Assembly (NCBI GenBank): GCA_016706595.1
Contig: JADJJH010000003.1
Coordinates: 611,001-675,000 of the forward strand
Source of the DNA: Bacteroidota bacterium
GTDB taxonomy: Bacteria > Bacteroidota > Bacteroidia > Chitinophagales > Chitinophagaceae
Direction: 5' to 3'
DNA length: 64,000 bases
A model generated the notes under the pieces. It did no database searches. It saw only the letters and a program-made list of their open reading frames with translations, and was not told the origin of the DNA. Position 1 is the stretch's first letter, and the number at the start of each line of letters is the position of its first letter. Both the position numbers and the translations under genes were made by a program. This document shows positions 8,920-17,641 of the stretch, one piece after another.

Positions 8920-10728
8920 ATGGAAATAAGAAACATTGCAATTATTGCTCACGTTGATCATGGTAAAACAACCCTGGTTGATAAGATTTTACATCAAACT
9001 AATGTATTTCGTTCAAATCAGGATACAGGTGATTTAATTATGGATAGTAATGATTTGGAAAGAGAGCGTGGTATCACCATCTTTTCAAAAAATGCATCAG
9101 TAATGTATAAAGGCGTTAAAATTAATGTCATCGATACCCCGGGTCACTCTGATTTTGGAGGTGAAGTTGAACGAGTTTTAAAAATGGCCGATGGTGTTAT
9201 TTTATTGGTCGACGCTTTTGAAGGTCCCATGCCGCAAACACGTTTCGTTTTGCAAAAGGCATTAGCATTACACTTAAAACCAATTGTGGTAATCAATAAA
9301 GTTGATAAGGCCAATTGTCGTCCTGATGAAGTACACGATGCGGTATTTGAATTATTTTTCAACCTAGATGCAACCGAAGACCAATTAAATTTCCCAACTT
9401 TTTATGGTTCAGGAAAAAACGGATGGTTTAATTCGGAGAATTCGCAATGTGATGATATTACCCCATTGTTAGATGGCATTTTGCAATATGTACCTGAACC
9501 TAAAATCGAAGAAGGACCATTACAAATGCAAATTACTTCTTTAGATTATTCTTCATTTCTAGGTCGAATTGCAGTTGGAAGAGTTGCGCGAGGAACGATC
9601 ACAGAGGGTGAAAATATTTTATTAATGCAAGCCGATGGTTCGTGCAAAAGAAATAAAGTAAAAGAGCTTTATATTTTTGAATCATTAGGAAAGAAGAAAG
9701 TAAGTGAAGTAGTAGCCGGAGATATTTGTGCGGTGGTAGGGTTAGAAGATTTTAATATTGGTGATACCATTGCTGATGCTGAACACCCTGAGGCATTAGC
9801 CGTTATTTCGGTGGATGAACCAACGATGAATATGACTTTCAGTATCAATAACTCACCATTCTTTGGCAAGGATGGGAAGTTTGTAACAAGCCGTCATTTA
9901 CGTGATCGCTTAATGAAAGAAACAGAAAAGAATCTTGCACTCAAAGTAGAAGACACAGATAATGGTGATACATTTTTAGTTTATGGAAGAGGGATTTTAC
10001 ACTTGGGTATTTTAATCGAAACGATGCGTCGTGAAGGTTATGAATTAACAGTTGGTCAGCCACAAGTAATTGTAAAAAATATTGATGGTGTGAAATGCGA
10101 ACCTTATGAAACCTTAGTAATTGATGTTCCCGAAGAATTAGCGAGTAAAGCCATTGATTTAGTAAGCCGTCGAAAAGGTGAAATGTTGGTGATGGAGACG
10201 AAAGGAGATATGCAACATCTTGAATTTGACATCCCTTCACGTGGTTTAATCGGTTTACGTACCTTAATGCTTACCAATACACAAGGTGAAGCAGTAATGG
10301 CGCATCGATTTACTGAATACAAACCGTGGAAAGGTTCAATTCCTGGAAGAAATAATGGCGTGTTGATTTCTAAATTTAATGGAAGTACAACCGGTTATTC
10401 AATCGATAAATTACAAGATCGCGGAACTTTCTTTGTTGATCCAGGAGAAGAAGTATATGCTGGTCAAATCATTGCTGAAAATATTAAGCCGGGTGATTTA
10501 TTAGTGAATGCCGTTGAAGGTAAAAAACTAACCAATCATCGTGCCAGCGGAAGTGATGATGCAAACCGCATTGCGCCTAAAAAATTATTAAGTTTAGAAG
10601 AATGTATGGAATATATTGAATATGATGAGTGTATTGAGGTTACACCAAATTTTATTCGTATGAGAAAGATTATCTTAAATGAAGACGATCGTAAGAAAAG
10701 TCAGAAACAAGTTGCTTCGGTAGCTTAG
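8920..10728 (+). CDS. typA: Ribosome-associated GTPase TypA/BipA
   Basis: 602 residues. Translation-factor GTPase with G1 AHVDHGKTTL, G3 DTPGHSDFGGE, G4 NKVDK, the EF-Tu-like domain 2, the EF-G-like domains III and V (FDIPSRGLIGLRTLML) and the BipA-specific C-terminal domain (GVLISKFNGSTTGYS...TNHRASGSDD). TypA binds 70S ribosomes and helps 50S assembly and stress adaptation. It stands alone with its own promoter box and a strong terminator. Confidence 0.97.
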   Translation: MEIRNIAIIAHVDHGKTTLVDKILHQTNVFRSNQDTGDLIMDSNDLERERGITIFSKNASVMYKGVKINVIDTPGHSDFGGEVERVLKMADGVILLVDAFEGPMPQTRFVLQKALALHLKPIVVINKVDKANCRPDEVHDAVFELFFNLDATEDQLNFPTFYGSGKNGWFNSENSQCDDITPLLDGILQYVPEPKIEEGPLQMQITSLDYSSFLGRIAVGRVARGTITEGENILLMQADGSCKRNKVKELYIFESLGKKKVSEVVAGDICAVVGLEDFNIGDTIADAEHPEALAVISVDEPTMNMTFSINNSPFFGKDGKFVTSRHLRDRLMKETEKNLALKVEDTDNGDTFLVYGRGILHLGILIETMRREGYELTVGQPQVIVKNIDGVKCEPYETLVIDVPEELASKAIDLVSRRKGEMLVMETKGDMQHLEFDIPSRGLIGLRTLMLTNTQGEAVMAHRFTEYKPWKGSIPGRNNGVLISKFNGSTTGYSIDKLQDRGTFFVDPGEEVYAGQIIAENIKPGDLLVNAVEGKKLTNHRASGSDDANRIAPKKLLSLEECMEYIEYDECIEVTPNFIRMRKIILNEDDRKKSQKQVASVA

Positions 10729-10748
10729 TTCTTTACATTAAATTTGAA

Positions 10749-10777
10749 ATGCCGGGTATTTATCCGGCATTTTTTTT
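10749..10777 (+). terminator. Rho-independent terminator of typA
   Basis: A hairpin from atgccgg to ccggcat (10749-10770) with a short AT loop is followed by a run of T, starting 20 bp after the typA stop. Confidence 0.85.
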
Positions 10778-10826
10778 ATGCAAAATTTGCATCTCGTGCT
10801 TATGTGTGCATTGAAAATGAAAGCAT

Positions 10827-10852
10827 AAAAAAAGCTGCTCATTGAGCAGCTT
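10827..10852 (-). terminator. Rho-independent terminator of the RRM gene
   Basis: On the minus strand the hairpin aagctgctc/gagcagctt (10832-10852) is followed by a T run (A run 10827-10833 on the plus strand), just past the stop of the RRM gene. Confidence 0.85.
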
Positions 10853-10879
10853 GTAAGGTTTTATAAAATCAAGTTTTTA

Positions 10880-11191
10880 TTAATTCTCTCTTCTATTGTA
10901 ACCACCTTCGCGGTTATTATCGCGATAGCCACCGCCACCGCCTGTGCCTTCAGTTTTAGGACGAGCTTCGTTTACACGAAGGGCAAGACCCATAACCTCA
11001 CGGCCATTTAAACCGTCGATCGCAGCTTGCGCTACTTCATCAGGCATTTCAACAAAACCAAAACCGCGACTACGCTTGGTGAATTTGTCAATAATAATTT
11101 TTGAGGAAGTCACTTCTCCGAATTCCGAGAAAAGGCTTAACAATTCTTCATCCTTCATTTTGAACGGGATGTTTGATACGTAAATATTCAT
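10880..11191 (-). CDS. Glycine-rich RNA-recognition-motif (RRM) protein
   Basis: 103 residues. One RRM fills residues 1-80, with RNP2 IYVSNIPF and RNP1 RGFGFVEM, followed by a Gly/Arg/Asn-rich tail (GTGGGGGYRDNNREGGYNRREN). Such small RRM proteins occur in many Bacteroidota, probably as RNA chaperones or post-transcriptional regulators, sometimes cold-induced. The RGG-like tail adds non-specific RNA binding. It has its own terminator and sits 54 bp downstream of infC in the same direction. Confidence 0.93.
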   Translation of the reverse strand: MNIYVSNIPFKMKDEELLSLFSEFGEVTSSKIIIDKFTKRSRGFGFVEMPDEVAQAAIDGLNGREVMGLALRVNEARPKTEGTGGGGGYRDNNREGGYNRREN

Positions 11192-11245
11192 TTTTAATAA
11201 GTATAAGGCAACGAATATAGGTTATGTTTGATAATAAAAAAAATA

Positions 11246-11800
11246 TTATGCTTTTTTCTTAGCCTTCGATTGGAAGATCGCATGCATTCTTTTTCCTTCT
11301 AATTTTGGCATACCTTCTAAGGCACCAAACTCGGCTAAACGTTCAGCAAATTTTAATAAAATTAATTCACCTCGGTCTTTAAACATAATGGCACGACCTT
11401 TAAATTGAACATAGGCTTTTACCTTATGCCCTTCCTTTAAAAAGTTCTCAGCATGTTTGGCTTTAAAATCAAAATCATGATCATCCGTATTCGGTGTAAA
11501 GCGAATTTCTTTCACTTCATTTTTTGCAGCCTTCTGTTTCATTTCTTTTTCCTTACGCTTTTTTTCGTAAAGAAATTTATTGTAATCAACTGCTCGGCAA
11601 ACAGGAGGATCGGCTTGAGGAGAAATTTCTACTAAATCAACTTCTAGTTGTTCTGAAATTTTTAAGGCTTCGTCAATTGAGTAAACGCCCGGTTCAAGGT
11701 TTTCTCCCACTAATCGTACGCGGGGATGTGTAATTTCACGATTAATTCTGTGTTCTCTTTCTTTTTTAAAAGGACGTCTGAAATTGTTTCTTGGCTGCAT
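11246..11800 (-). CDS. infC: Translation initiation factor IF-3
   Basis: 184 residues. The N-terminal domain has INREITHPRVRLVGEN and DLVEISPQADPPVCRAVDYNKFLYE; the C-terminal domain has KEIRFTPNTDDHDFDFK and VKAYVQFKGRAIMFKDRGE. IF-3 proofreads initiator tRNA on the 30S subunit. The usual partners rpmI and rplT do not follow; an RRM gene does. The start is ATG (11798-11800), not the rare ATT used by many infC genes to autoregulate. Confidence 0.97.
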   Translation of the reverse strand: MQPRNNFRRPFKKEREHRINREITHPRVRLVGENLEPGVYSIDEALKISEQLEVDLVEISPQADPPVCRAVDYNKFLYEKKRKEKEMKQKAAKNEVKEIRFTPNTDDHDFDFKAKHAENFLKEGHKVKAYVQFKGRAIMFKDRGELILLKFAERLAEFGALEGMPKLEGKRMHAIFQSKAKKKA

Positions 11801-11819
11801 TCAAAGTTTTAATGTGTGG

Positions 11820-11827
11820 CAAAAATA
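11820..11827 (-). promoter_or_regulatory. -7 box (TATTTTTG) for infC
   Basis: Read on the minus strand, TATTTTTG matches TAnnTTTG and ends 19 bp before the infC start codon. Confidence 0.5.
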
Positions 11828-11888
11828 GATTTTTTATCGGATTAACAATGATTCCATCTAATAATTAAAGATTATAATATGCTTTACT

Positions 11889-12545
11889 TTACAAAGTCAT
11901 TTCTTTTACAGCAGGTGAAATCACCAATCGCCCTGCGGTTTTCTGTTTAATTTCTTCAATACTTACTCCTGGCGCGTATTCAATACATTCAAATCCCGAT
12001 TCAGTAATATTAAATACGCCAAGGTCAGTAACTACTTTTTTTACACAATGTAAACCCGTAATAGGTAACGTACAGGTTTCTAATAATTTAGAGTTTCCGG
12101 CTTTATCGGTATGCTGCATAGCCACAATAATATTTTTCGCGCTAGCAACTAAATCCATAGCACCTCCCATGCCTTTAACCAATTTTTTAGGTACTTTCCA
12201 ATTCGCAATATCTCCATTTTCGGCCACTTCCATAGCGCCTAAAACGGTTAAGTTTACCTTGCCGGCTCGTATCATCCCAAAGCTTACTGCACTATCGAAA
12301 AATGAGGAACCAGGTAAAGTAGTAATCGTTTGTTTGCCTGCATTAATCAAATCGGCATCCTCCATGCCTTCCTCAGGAAATGGTCCCATCCCCAAAAGTC
12401 CATTTTCGCTTTGCAATACAACTTCAATGCCTTCCGGAATATAATTGGCAACCAAGGTAGGTATCCCAATTCCTAAATTCACGTAAAACCCATCTTGTAA
12501 TTCTTGTGCAATTCTTTTTGCGATCTGATTTTTATCTAATGCCAT
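11889..12545 (-). CDS. 3-oxoacid CoA-transferase, subunit B
   Basis: 218 residues. Family I CoA-transferase beta chain with the catalytic-Glu motif SENGLLGMGP near residue 46 and GGAMDLVASAKNIIV. It works as a heterodimer with subunit A, moving CoA between succinyl-CoA (or acetyl-CoA) and 3-oxoacids such as acetoacetate. Subunit A is usually adjacent, but here the upstream neighbour is coaD (33 bp away) and no A subunit is in the window. The substrate is not certain from sequence. Confidence 0.93.
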   Translation of the reverse strand: MALDKNQIAKRIAQELQDGFYVNLGIGIPTLVANYIPEGIEVVLQSENGLLGMGPFPEEGMEDADLINAGKQTITTLPGSSFFDSAVSFGMIRAGKVNLTVLGAMEVAENGDIANWKVPKKLVKGMGGAMDLVASAKNIIVAMQHTDKAGNSKLLETCTLPITGLHCVKKVVTDLGVFNITESGFECIEYAPGVSIEEIKQKTAGRLVISPAVKEMTL

Positions 12546-12578
12546 ATTATAATTACTTAGTGGGCGAAAATACTGATT

Positions 12579-13037
12579 TTATGGAATAATAATTTCGGAA
12601 GGTAAAAAGATCGTATAGTTTCCATTGTTTTTAATGACATCCCGAACAACCGTGGATGAAAATGCTGAATACTGCGGTGAGCATGAAAGGAAAATAGTTT
12701 CTAGTCCGGGCGATAATAAACGATTCATATCTGCAATGGTTTTTTCGTACTCATAGTCGCCAACATTGCGGATGCCGCGAAGTATAAAATTTGCCGGTAT
12801 CTCTTTACAAAAATCAAGTGTTAATCCGCTATACGTTGAAACCTCTATTTTGTTTTCATGTATAAATATTTGCTGTATCCATTGTATTCGTTGTTCGATA
12901 CTAAACATAGGTTGCTTACCCGAATTTATGCCGATGCCAATTACTATTTTGTCAAACAAGGGTAATGCTCTTTCTATTACATCGATATGTCCAAGAGTGA
13001 TAGGGTCGAAGGTGCCTGGAAAAAGTGCCGTACGCAT
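12579..13037 (-). CDS. coaD: Phosphopantetheine adenylyltransferase
   Basis: 152 residues. Nucleotidyltransferase fold with FPGTFDPITLGHIDVIERA (TxGH motif) at the N terminus, FILRGIRNVGDYEYE and the SSTVVRDV region. It performs the penultimate step of CoA synthesis. It follows rsmD by 8 bp, the widespread rsmD-coaD pairing. Confidence 0.96.
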   Translation of the reverse strand: MRTALFPGTFDPITLGHIDVIERALPLFDKIVIGIGINSGKQPMFSIEQRIQWIQQIFIHENKIEVSTYSGLTLDFCKEIPANFILRGIRNVGDYEYEKTIADMNRLLSPGLETIFLSCSPQYSAFSSTVVRDVIKNNGNYTIFLPSEIIIP

Positions 13038-13045
13038 AGGTGAAA

Positions 13046-13597
13046 TTATTTAGACTCTTGTGAGTTATTTATAAAGATACTAAATACAGTGGTACCGTAG
13101 CTTTTCGATTTATCAAACAAAGGATGCTTTTCGTAATTATTTCGAGGGGTATGTTCAAGAATAAACCATCCGCCGGGATTCAACATTTTTTTATTGAATA
13201 ATAAGTCGGGAATATCATCAATATTTTGCAAAGCATAAGGCGGACCGGCAAAAATAAAATCAAATGAAGTGGTACAATTTCTAATGAAGGCAAACACATC
13301 CATTTTAATCACTTTGAAATTTTCGAATTGCAGTTCTTCTACAGTTTTTTTTATAAATTGTATCGTGTTATGATCTTGTTCAACTAAGGTTAAATCCGTA
13401 CAACCTCGCGAGGCTAATTCGTAACTTATACTTCCTGTACCGCCAAAAATATCAAGACTAACCAAATCTTCAATATTCAAGTTATTTTGAATGATATTGA
13501 AGAGACCTTCTTTTGCAATATCGGTAGTTGGTCTGGCCGGCATTTGTTTAGGGGGATTAAATTTTCTCCCCTTATGTATTCCGCTAATTATGCGCAT
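13046..13597 (-). CDS. rsmD: 16S rRNA (guanine-966-N2)-methyltransferase
   Basis: 183 residues. Starts MRIISGIHKGRK and has RPTTDIAKEGLFNII and the SAM motif DIFGGTGSISYELASRG, all typical of RsmD. The catalytic motif IV, normally DPPY or NPPF, reads AGPPY: the acidic residue is Gly (codon GGT, one base from GAT). Activity is therefore uncertain. The start overlaps the DUF3822 gene by 10 bp. Confidence 0.93.
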   Translation of the reverse strand: MRIISGIHKGRKFNPPKQMPARPTTDIAKEGLFNIIQNNLNIEDLVSLDIFGGTGSISYELASRGCTDLTLVEQDHNTIQFIKKTVEELQFENFKVIKMDVFAFIRNCTTSFDFIFAGPPYALQNIDDIPDLLFNKKMLNPGGWFILEHTPRNNYEKHPLFDKSKSYGTTVFSIFINNSQESK

Positions 13598-14475
13598 GTC
13601 ACTAATGAAAATAAATTAAAGAATGCATGAACAGGTTGGGCATATAAATTTTCTGGGTATTGCAAATGTTGTATACGTCCACAAAACTTTACATGTGAAT
13701 AATATTTACCTAATTCTTTATGAAGATCTGGCAAGCGGCTCGTTTCACCTAATAGTAGAATTAATATTTTTTCAATCTTTAAATTATGATGAGAAATAAA
13801 ACGAGCCAGATGATAACTCAAATCTGCATTCGATACATCCTGATAGATGTGATGAAAAAGTAGTTCTTTTTTGAAGTAAACACTCATAGAGGCAACATCA
13901 TCTTTTACGTTTAAGAAAAAGGTATGCATCTCATCATTAAATAATAAAGAAGGGTATGTATTTAGTAAACATGAGGTCGCATCATAAAATGTTATGTTTT
14001 CGTAAAGCGTTTCTAAAAAGCTCACTGTCGATTTTTTTATACTAAAGATGGATGATTTGTTTCCATTCAACCGCTGAATATATAAATCTTCTTCTGCCGA
14101 ATAATCATGCAAAAATTCAAAATAACTCTGCTTGTCCTCTTCATTAAATAAATTGTCGGGAACCAATACCGATTTCATGGAGTCTATTGCGATTTTAATG
14201 CTTGTCAAATTTTTAAGCAACGGGTCACTTAAAATTTCATGAAAATCTTTTTTCCCTATCACCTTATCTTTAAAGTAGTAGTGTTTAACTAGGCAGATTA
14301 ACGAACAGTCTGCATCACTCAAGGCATAGGAAAGATAATTTCGACCAACAAGAATACTGCAGGCATATTGACCGTTGTCGGTTACAGGTGCACTGAAATT
14401 CTCGATATATACACTGGGTTCCAAATTATCTCCTGAATGAATCACAATAATAGATAAAAAATACCCGATTTTCAA
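13588..14475 (-). CDS. DUF3822 family protein
   Basis: 295 residues at most. It matches the DUF3822 family that precedes rsmD and coaD across Bacteroidota; the length and alternating beta-alpha pattern fit, but I see no catalytic motif. The start is unclear because no ATG lies near the N terminus. TTG at 14475 gives the longest form. TTG at 14424 (LEPSVYIENF) has an AGGAG stretch just upstream and may be the true start. Function unknown. Confidence 0.75.
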   Translation of the reverse strand: MKIGYFLSIIVIHSGDNLEPSVYIENFSAPVTDNGQYACSILVGRNYLSYALSDADCSLICLVKHYYFKDKVIGKKDFHEILSDPLLKNLTSIKIAIDSMKSVLVPDNLFNEEDKQSYFEFLHDYSAEEDLYIQRLNGNKSSIFSIKKSTVSFLETLYENITFYDATSCLLNTYPSLLFNDEMHTFFLNVKDDVASMSVYFKKELLFHHIYQDVSNADLSYHLARFISHHNLKIEKILILLLGETSRLPDLHKELGKYYSHVKFCGRIQHLQYPENLYAQPVHAFFNLFSLVTCA

Positions 14476-14544
14476 GTTTAATTTAGATTAGTAATGCTGA
14501 TATTTTTTGGTGAGAACGATTTCTATAACTTTCTATTATTCAAT

Positions 14545-14552
14545 TACATTTG
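14545..14552 (+). promoter_or_regulatory. -7 box (TACATTTG) for the MATE gene
   Basis: TACATTTG ends only 6 bp before the ATG at 14559. If used as a -7 element, the transcript would begin at or next to the start codon, implying a leaderless or very short-leader mRNA. Confidence 0.5.
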
Positions 14553-14558
14553 CCGGCT

Positions 14559-15935
14559 ATGCAACAAAATGAGATCTCATTAAAGGTTTCAAACACCTAT
14601 GCTAATATTTTAAAAATTGCCTTCCCAATTGGGATTGCGATTTTGATCCCTCAATTGAGTATACTTACCAACACCCTCTTTCTAGGAAATTATCGACCGG
14701 GTGGCGACTTAGCGCAAACCGAGATTCTTTTAGCCGCTTCAGGAGTGGCTGGCATATTTTATTTGACGATGGTTATGATTGGTTATGGTTTAGTTTCGGG
14801 CGTGCTGATGTTGATGAGTCGTAAAGCCGGTGAAGATGATAAGCTTGGATTAGCGCATATATTTAGTAACGGGTTTCTCCTTTCAATTGGGGTTTCATTT
14901 TTCATGATTGCCATTTCATTTATTTTTGCCCCCCTACTTTTTAAAACTTTCATTCACAATCCAAAAGTTGCTGATGCTGCAATCTCTTTTATAAGCATTC
15001 GATCATGGGGGTTGCCATTTATAATAATAAGTCAATTAGCCAATAGTTTTTTCTTAGCCTTATCACAATCAAAATTTATCATGTTTGGTTCGGCTGCACA
15101 AACTATTGTAAATGTATTGTTCGACTATCTGCTTATTTTCGGTATTTGTATTTTCCCGGAATTGGGTTTAGAAGGCACTGCAATTGCTTCGATACTTTCA
15201 GAAATCGCCTATGTAATTGTTTGTTATGGTATCCTTCACAAAAACACCAACTTTACACTATTTCCTATTCGCTATGTACGTTCTATTGATACGGCATTAA
15301 TGAAAAATATGCTATGGAAATCATCTCCCCTCATGATGCAATATTTTTTAAGTATTGGAGCGTGGGAAGTTTTTTTTATATATGTTGAACATTTAGGTAA
15401 ATCCGAATCGGCCTTGTCGCAAATATACAGAAGTGTTTTTGGGTTGGTTGGGGTAGCCGCTTGGGCATTGGGGTCAACCTGTAATTCTATGGTCAGTAAT
15501 ATTATTGGTCAGCGCGAACTCAATGAAGTGATACCACTCATTAAAAAAATTGCATTCTTGAGTTTTTCATTTTCATTTATTGTAGGCATGCCAATTCTTT
15601 TTTACCCAAATTTTTTTTTAAGCTTATTAACTACTGATCAGCATTTGGTAGAAACCGGCATTTCATCCTTACGTATCGTTGTATTAGCAACGTGGATGCT
15701 TTCGATATCCACAATCTTTTTTAATGGAGTAGTAGGTACAGGCAATACGCGCATTAATATGTACTTTGAATTTATTGCTATTTTCTTTTATTTAATTTAT
15801 ATCACCATTGTCATCGAATATCTTCGTTTGCCTTTGGCCTATGCTTGGCTATCTGAATTTGTATATTGGTCGAGTCTTTTTACACTCTGCTATATTTATT
15901 TATATAAAGGAAAATGGAAAAGTAGTTTGCAATAA
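14559..15935 (+). CDS. MATE family efflux transporter
   Basis: 458 residues from the ATG at 14559; an in-frame TTG three codons upstream is less likely. It has twelve predicted membrane helices in two repeated halves (each MatE domain about 160 residues), with characteristic GLEGTAIASILSEIAYV in the first half and the related GNTRINMYFEF in the second. MATE proteins export cationic drugs or metabolites using a Na+ or H+ gradient. Substrate unknown. Confidence 0.92.
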   Translation: MQQNEISLKVSNTYANILKIAFPIGIAILIPQLSILTNTLFLGNYRPGGDLAQTEILLAASGVAGIFYLTMVMIGYGLVSGVLMLMSRKAGEDDKLGLAHIFSNGFLLSIGVSFFMIAISFIFAPLLFKTFIHNPKVADAAISFISIRSWGLPFIIISQLANSFFLALSQSKFIMFGSAAQTIVNVLFDYLLIFGICIFPELGLEGTAIASILSEIAYVIVCYGILHKNTNFTLFPIRYVRSIDTALMKNMLWKSSPLMMQYFLSIGAWEVFFIYVEHLGKSESALSQIYRSVFGLVGVAAWALGSTCNSMVSNIIGQRELNEVIPLIKKIAFLSFSFSFIVGMPILFYPNFFLSLLTTDQHLVETGISSLRIVVLATWMLSISTIFFNGVVGTGNTRINMYFEFIAIFFYLIYITIVIEYLRLPLAYAWLSEFVYWSSLFTLCYIYLYKGKWKSSLQ

Positions 15936-15997
15936 GGGGTATTCATGTAGGCTTGAAAATGAGCTTTACATGGTAATGCATGGCAAGTATAAAATCA

Positions 15998-16027
15998 AAA
16001 AAGAACCCCGCTTTGCGCGGGGTTCTT
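15998..16027. terminator. Bidirectional terminator between the MATE and DUF4476 genes
   Basis: Stem aagaaccccg...cggggttctt (16001-16026) around a ctttgcg loop, with A run before and T run after, so it can stop transcripts from both convergent genes. Confidence 0.88.
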
Positions 16028-16039
16028 TACATTTATGAA

Positions 16040-16840
16040 TTATTGTTTTCGTTCTAAAAAATCAAGTAAATCATCTTTTGAACTTTGAAAAGTAAATGCA
16101 TCATTGATCAAGTAATAATTATTTTTATCAAATACTTGTTTGTAAGCATCCTTGGCAAATTGAAGTTTAGTACTTTCAAAACTAAATTCATTAAGAATGC
16201 TTAGTAATTGTTTGCAACTAATTTTGTTAGTAATCAAGGCTTGCTTTGCTACACTTACTTTTGAATTTTCAAAGGATGCTTTGCGAATTTGTAAAATTAA
16301 GTCATTGAATCGCCCCTCACTCATTTGGCCATTGTAATTATCCCAATGTTTGTCTTGATAATTATTTCGGGTTTCATCTCTATTCCATCGATTATTATTA
16401 TTCCAATTTTGTTCCGGGTCATCCTCGCGTCGAGGTTGTACTGTAGATTCCCATTCTTCGGCTGGTTCCCAATTATCATTATTATTCCAATGGCCATAGT
16501 TATCGATACAACAATTCTCTTCAATGTCCATCACACCATCGCCAATTGTACAATAATAAATATGACCAGCGCTAACTTGTATCCTTCCTTGATACGCTAC
16601 AATGCCTGTTGAATAACCATGCCCATTACTATTGTATTTGAAGATTTTAATTCGATGTACCCCGGGTGACACGTCTCCAACGGTTAACGACCTGCTTATT
16701 TTATTAAATCGCTTACCATCAATTTCTACAGAAATGCTTCTGCCAAATTCATGTTTAATACGAAGCATGGCTTTTTTCCAAGCGGCGAAGGTTGAAAAGC
16801 TTATGATGAGTAAGCTTGTAAGTAATACTATTTTTTTCAT
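16040..16840 (-). CDS. Secreted DUF4476 domain protein
   Basis: 266 residues. Signal peptide (to about residue 19), a beta-rich N-terminal region (SISVEIDGKRFNKISRSLTVGDVSPGVHRIKIFKY), a low-complexity Asn/Trp/Glu-rich linker (about 115-175), and a C-terminal alpha-helical DUF4476 domain (MSEGRFNDLILQIRKASFENSKVSVAKQ). DUF4476 proteins are common secreted proteins of Bacteroidota without a known function. The N-terminal part resembles PEGA-like surface modules, a weak guess. Confidence 0.85.
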   Translation of the reverse strand: MKKIVLLTSLLIISFSTFAAWKKAMLRIKHEFGRSISVEIDGKRFNKISRSLTVGDVSPGVHRIKIFKYNSNGHGYSTGIVAYQGRIQVSAGHIYYCTIGDGVMDIEENCCIDNYGHWNNNDNWEPAEEWESTVQPRREDDPEQNWNNNNRWNRDETRNNYQDKHWDNYNGQMSEGRFNDLILQIRKASFENSKVSVAKQALITNKISCKQLLSILNEFSFESTKLQFAKDAYKQVFDKNNYYLINDAFTFQSSKDDLLDFLERKQ

Positions 16841-16906
16841 GTTTATTTTTTGAGGCAGACTATGAATGATAAATTTTGTTTAACAACAAATATAGAAAAA
16901 CTTTTA

Positions 16907-17629
16907 TTATAGTAAACAATCACAAACAATACCACAAGCTATGGCGGCATTTAAGCTTTCTGCATTTCCCTTTCGTGGAATGGTAATCTTATGTTTCGAC
17001 AAGGCAATCACTTCATTACTCAATCCTTTTGATTCATTACCAATTAAAATAAAACCTGATGTTATTTTCTCGAATGTATGAACATCTTTACCACCCAAAA
17101 CACAAGCATAGGAATTCAATTCCGGATGCGCTTGAAGTAAATCAATGATTGAGCAATGGATAACAGGTACCCTGAATATACTGCCCATACTTGCTTGAAT
17201 AACTTTCGAACTAAAAGCATCGGCACAATTTGCACTGCAATACAAAGCGTTAATATTATACCAATCGGCAATTCTAATCATCGAACCTAAATTACCTGGA
17301 TCTTGTATATCGTCGAGCACGATGGCTAATGTAGGTTTGACTATTTGTTCAAAATTGGGTTTTTGAACAATCGCTAATACCTGATTGGGTGTGGTTAATG
17401 CGCTTATTTTTTTGAGTTCAAAATCTTCTACACAAACCAAATCTATATTGATAAGGTGTTTATTTTTATCAATCCATCCTTGCACAGCATAAATCGTTTC
17501 AACATGTAGTGATGAGTTCAAAAGTTCAGCAACCATCTTTTCTCCTTCCACAACAAACTGCCTATTTTGTTGTCGATATTTTTTATCATCCAATGATTGA
17601 ATATGTTTAACTTGCGCTTTTGAAATCAT
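16907..17629 (-). CDS. TrmH/SpoU-family RNA 2'-O-methyltransferase
   Basis: 240 residues. An N-terminal substrate-binding domain (KYRQQNRQFVVEGEKMVAELL) is followed by the knotted SPOUT domain with all three motifs: DDIQDPGNLGSMIRIADW, LIGNESKGLSNEV and IPRKGNAESLNAAIA. It methylates a ribose in rRNA or tRNA; the target is not predictable. Its start codon lies 12 bp from the start assigned to the divergent TamL-like gene. Confidence 0.93.
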   Translation of the reverse strand: MISKAQVKHIQSLDDKKYRQQNRQFVVEGEKMVAELLNSSLHVETIYAVQGWIDKNKHLINIDLVCVEDFELKKISALTTPNQVLAIVQKPNFEQIVKPTLAIVLDDIQDPGNLGSMIRIADWYNINALYCSANCADAFSSKVIQASMGSIFRVPVIHCSIIDLLQAHPELNSYACVLGGKDVHTFEKITSGFILIGNESKGLSNEVIALSKHKITIPRKGNAESLNAAIACGIVCDCLL

Positions 17630-17641
17630 ATTGCTGAATTA

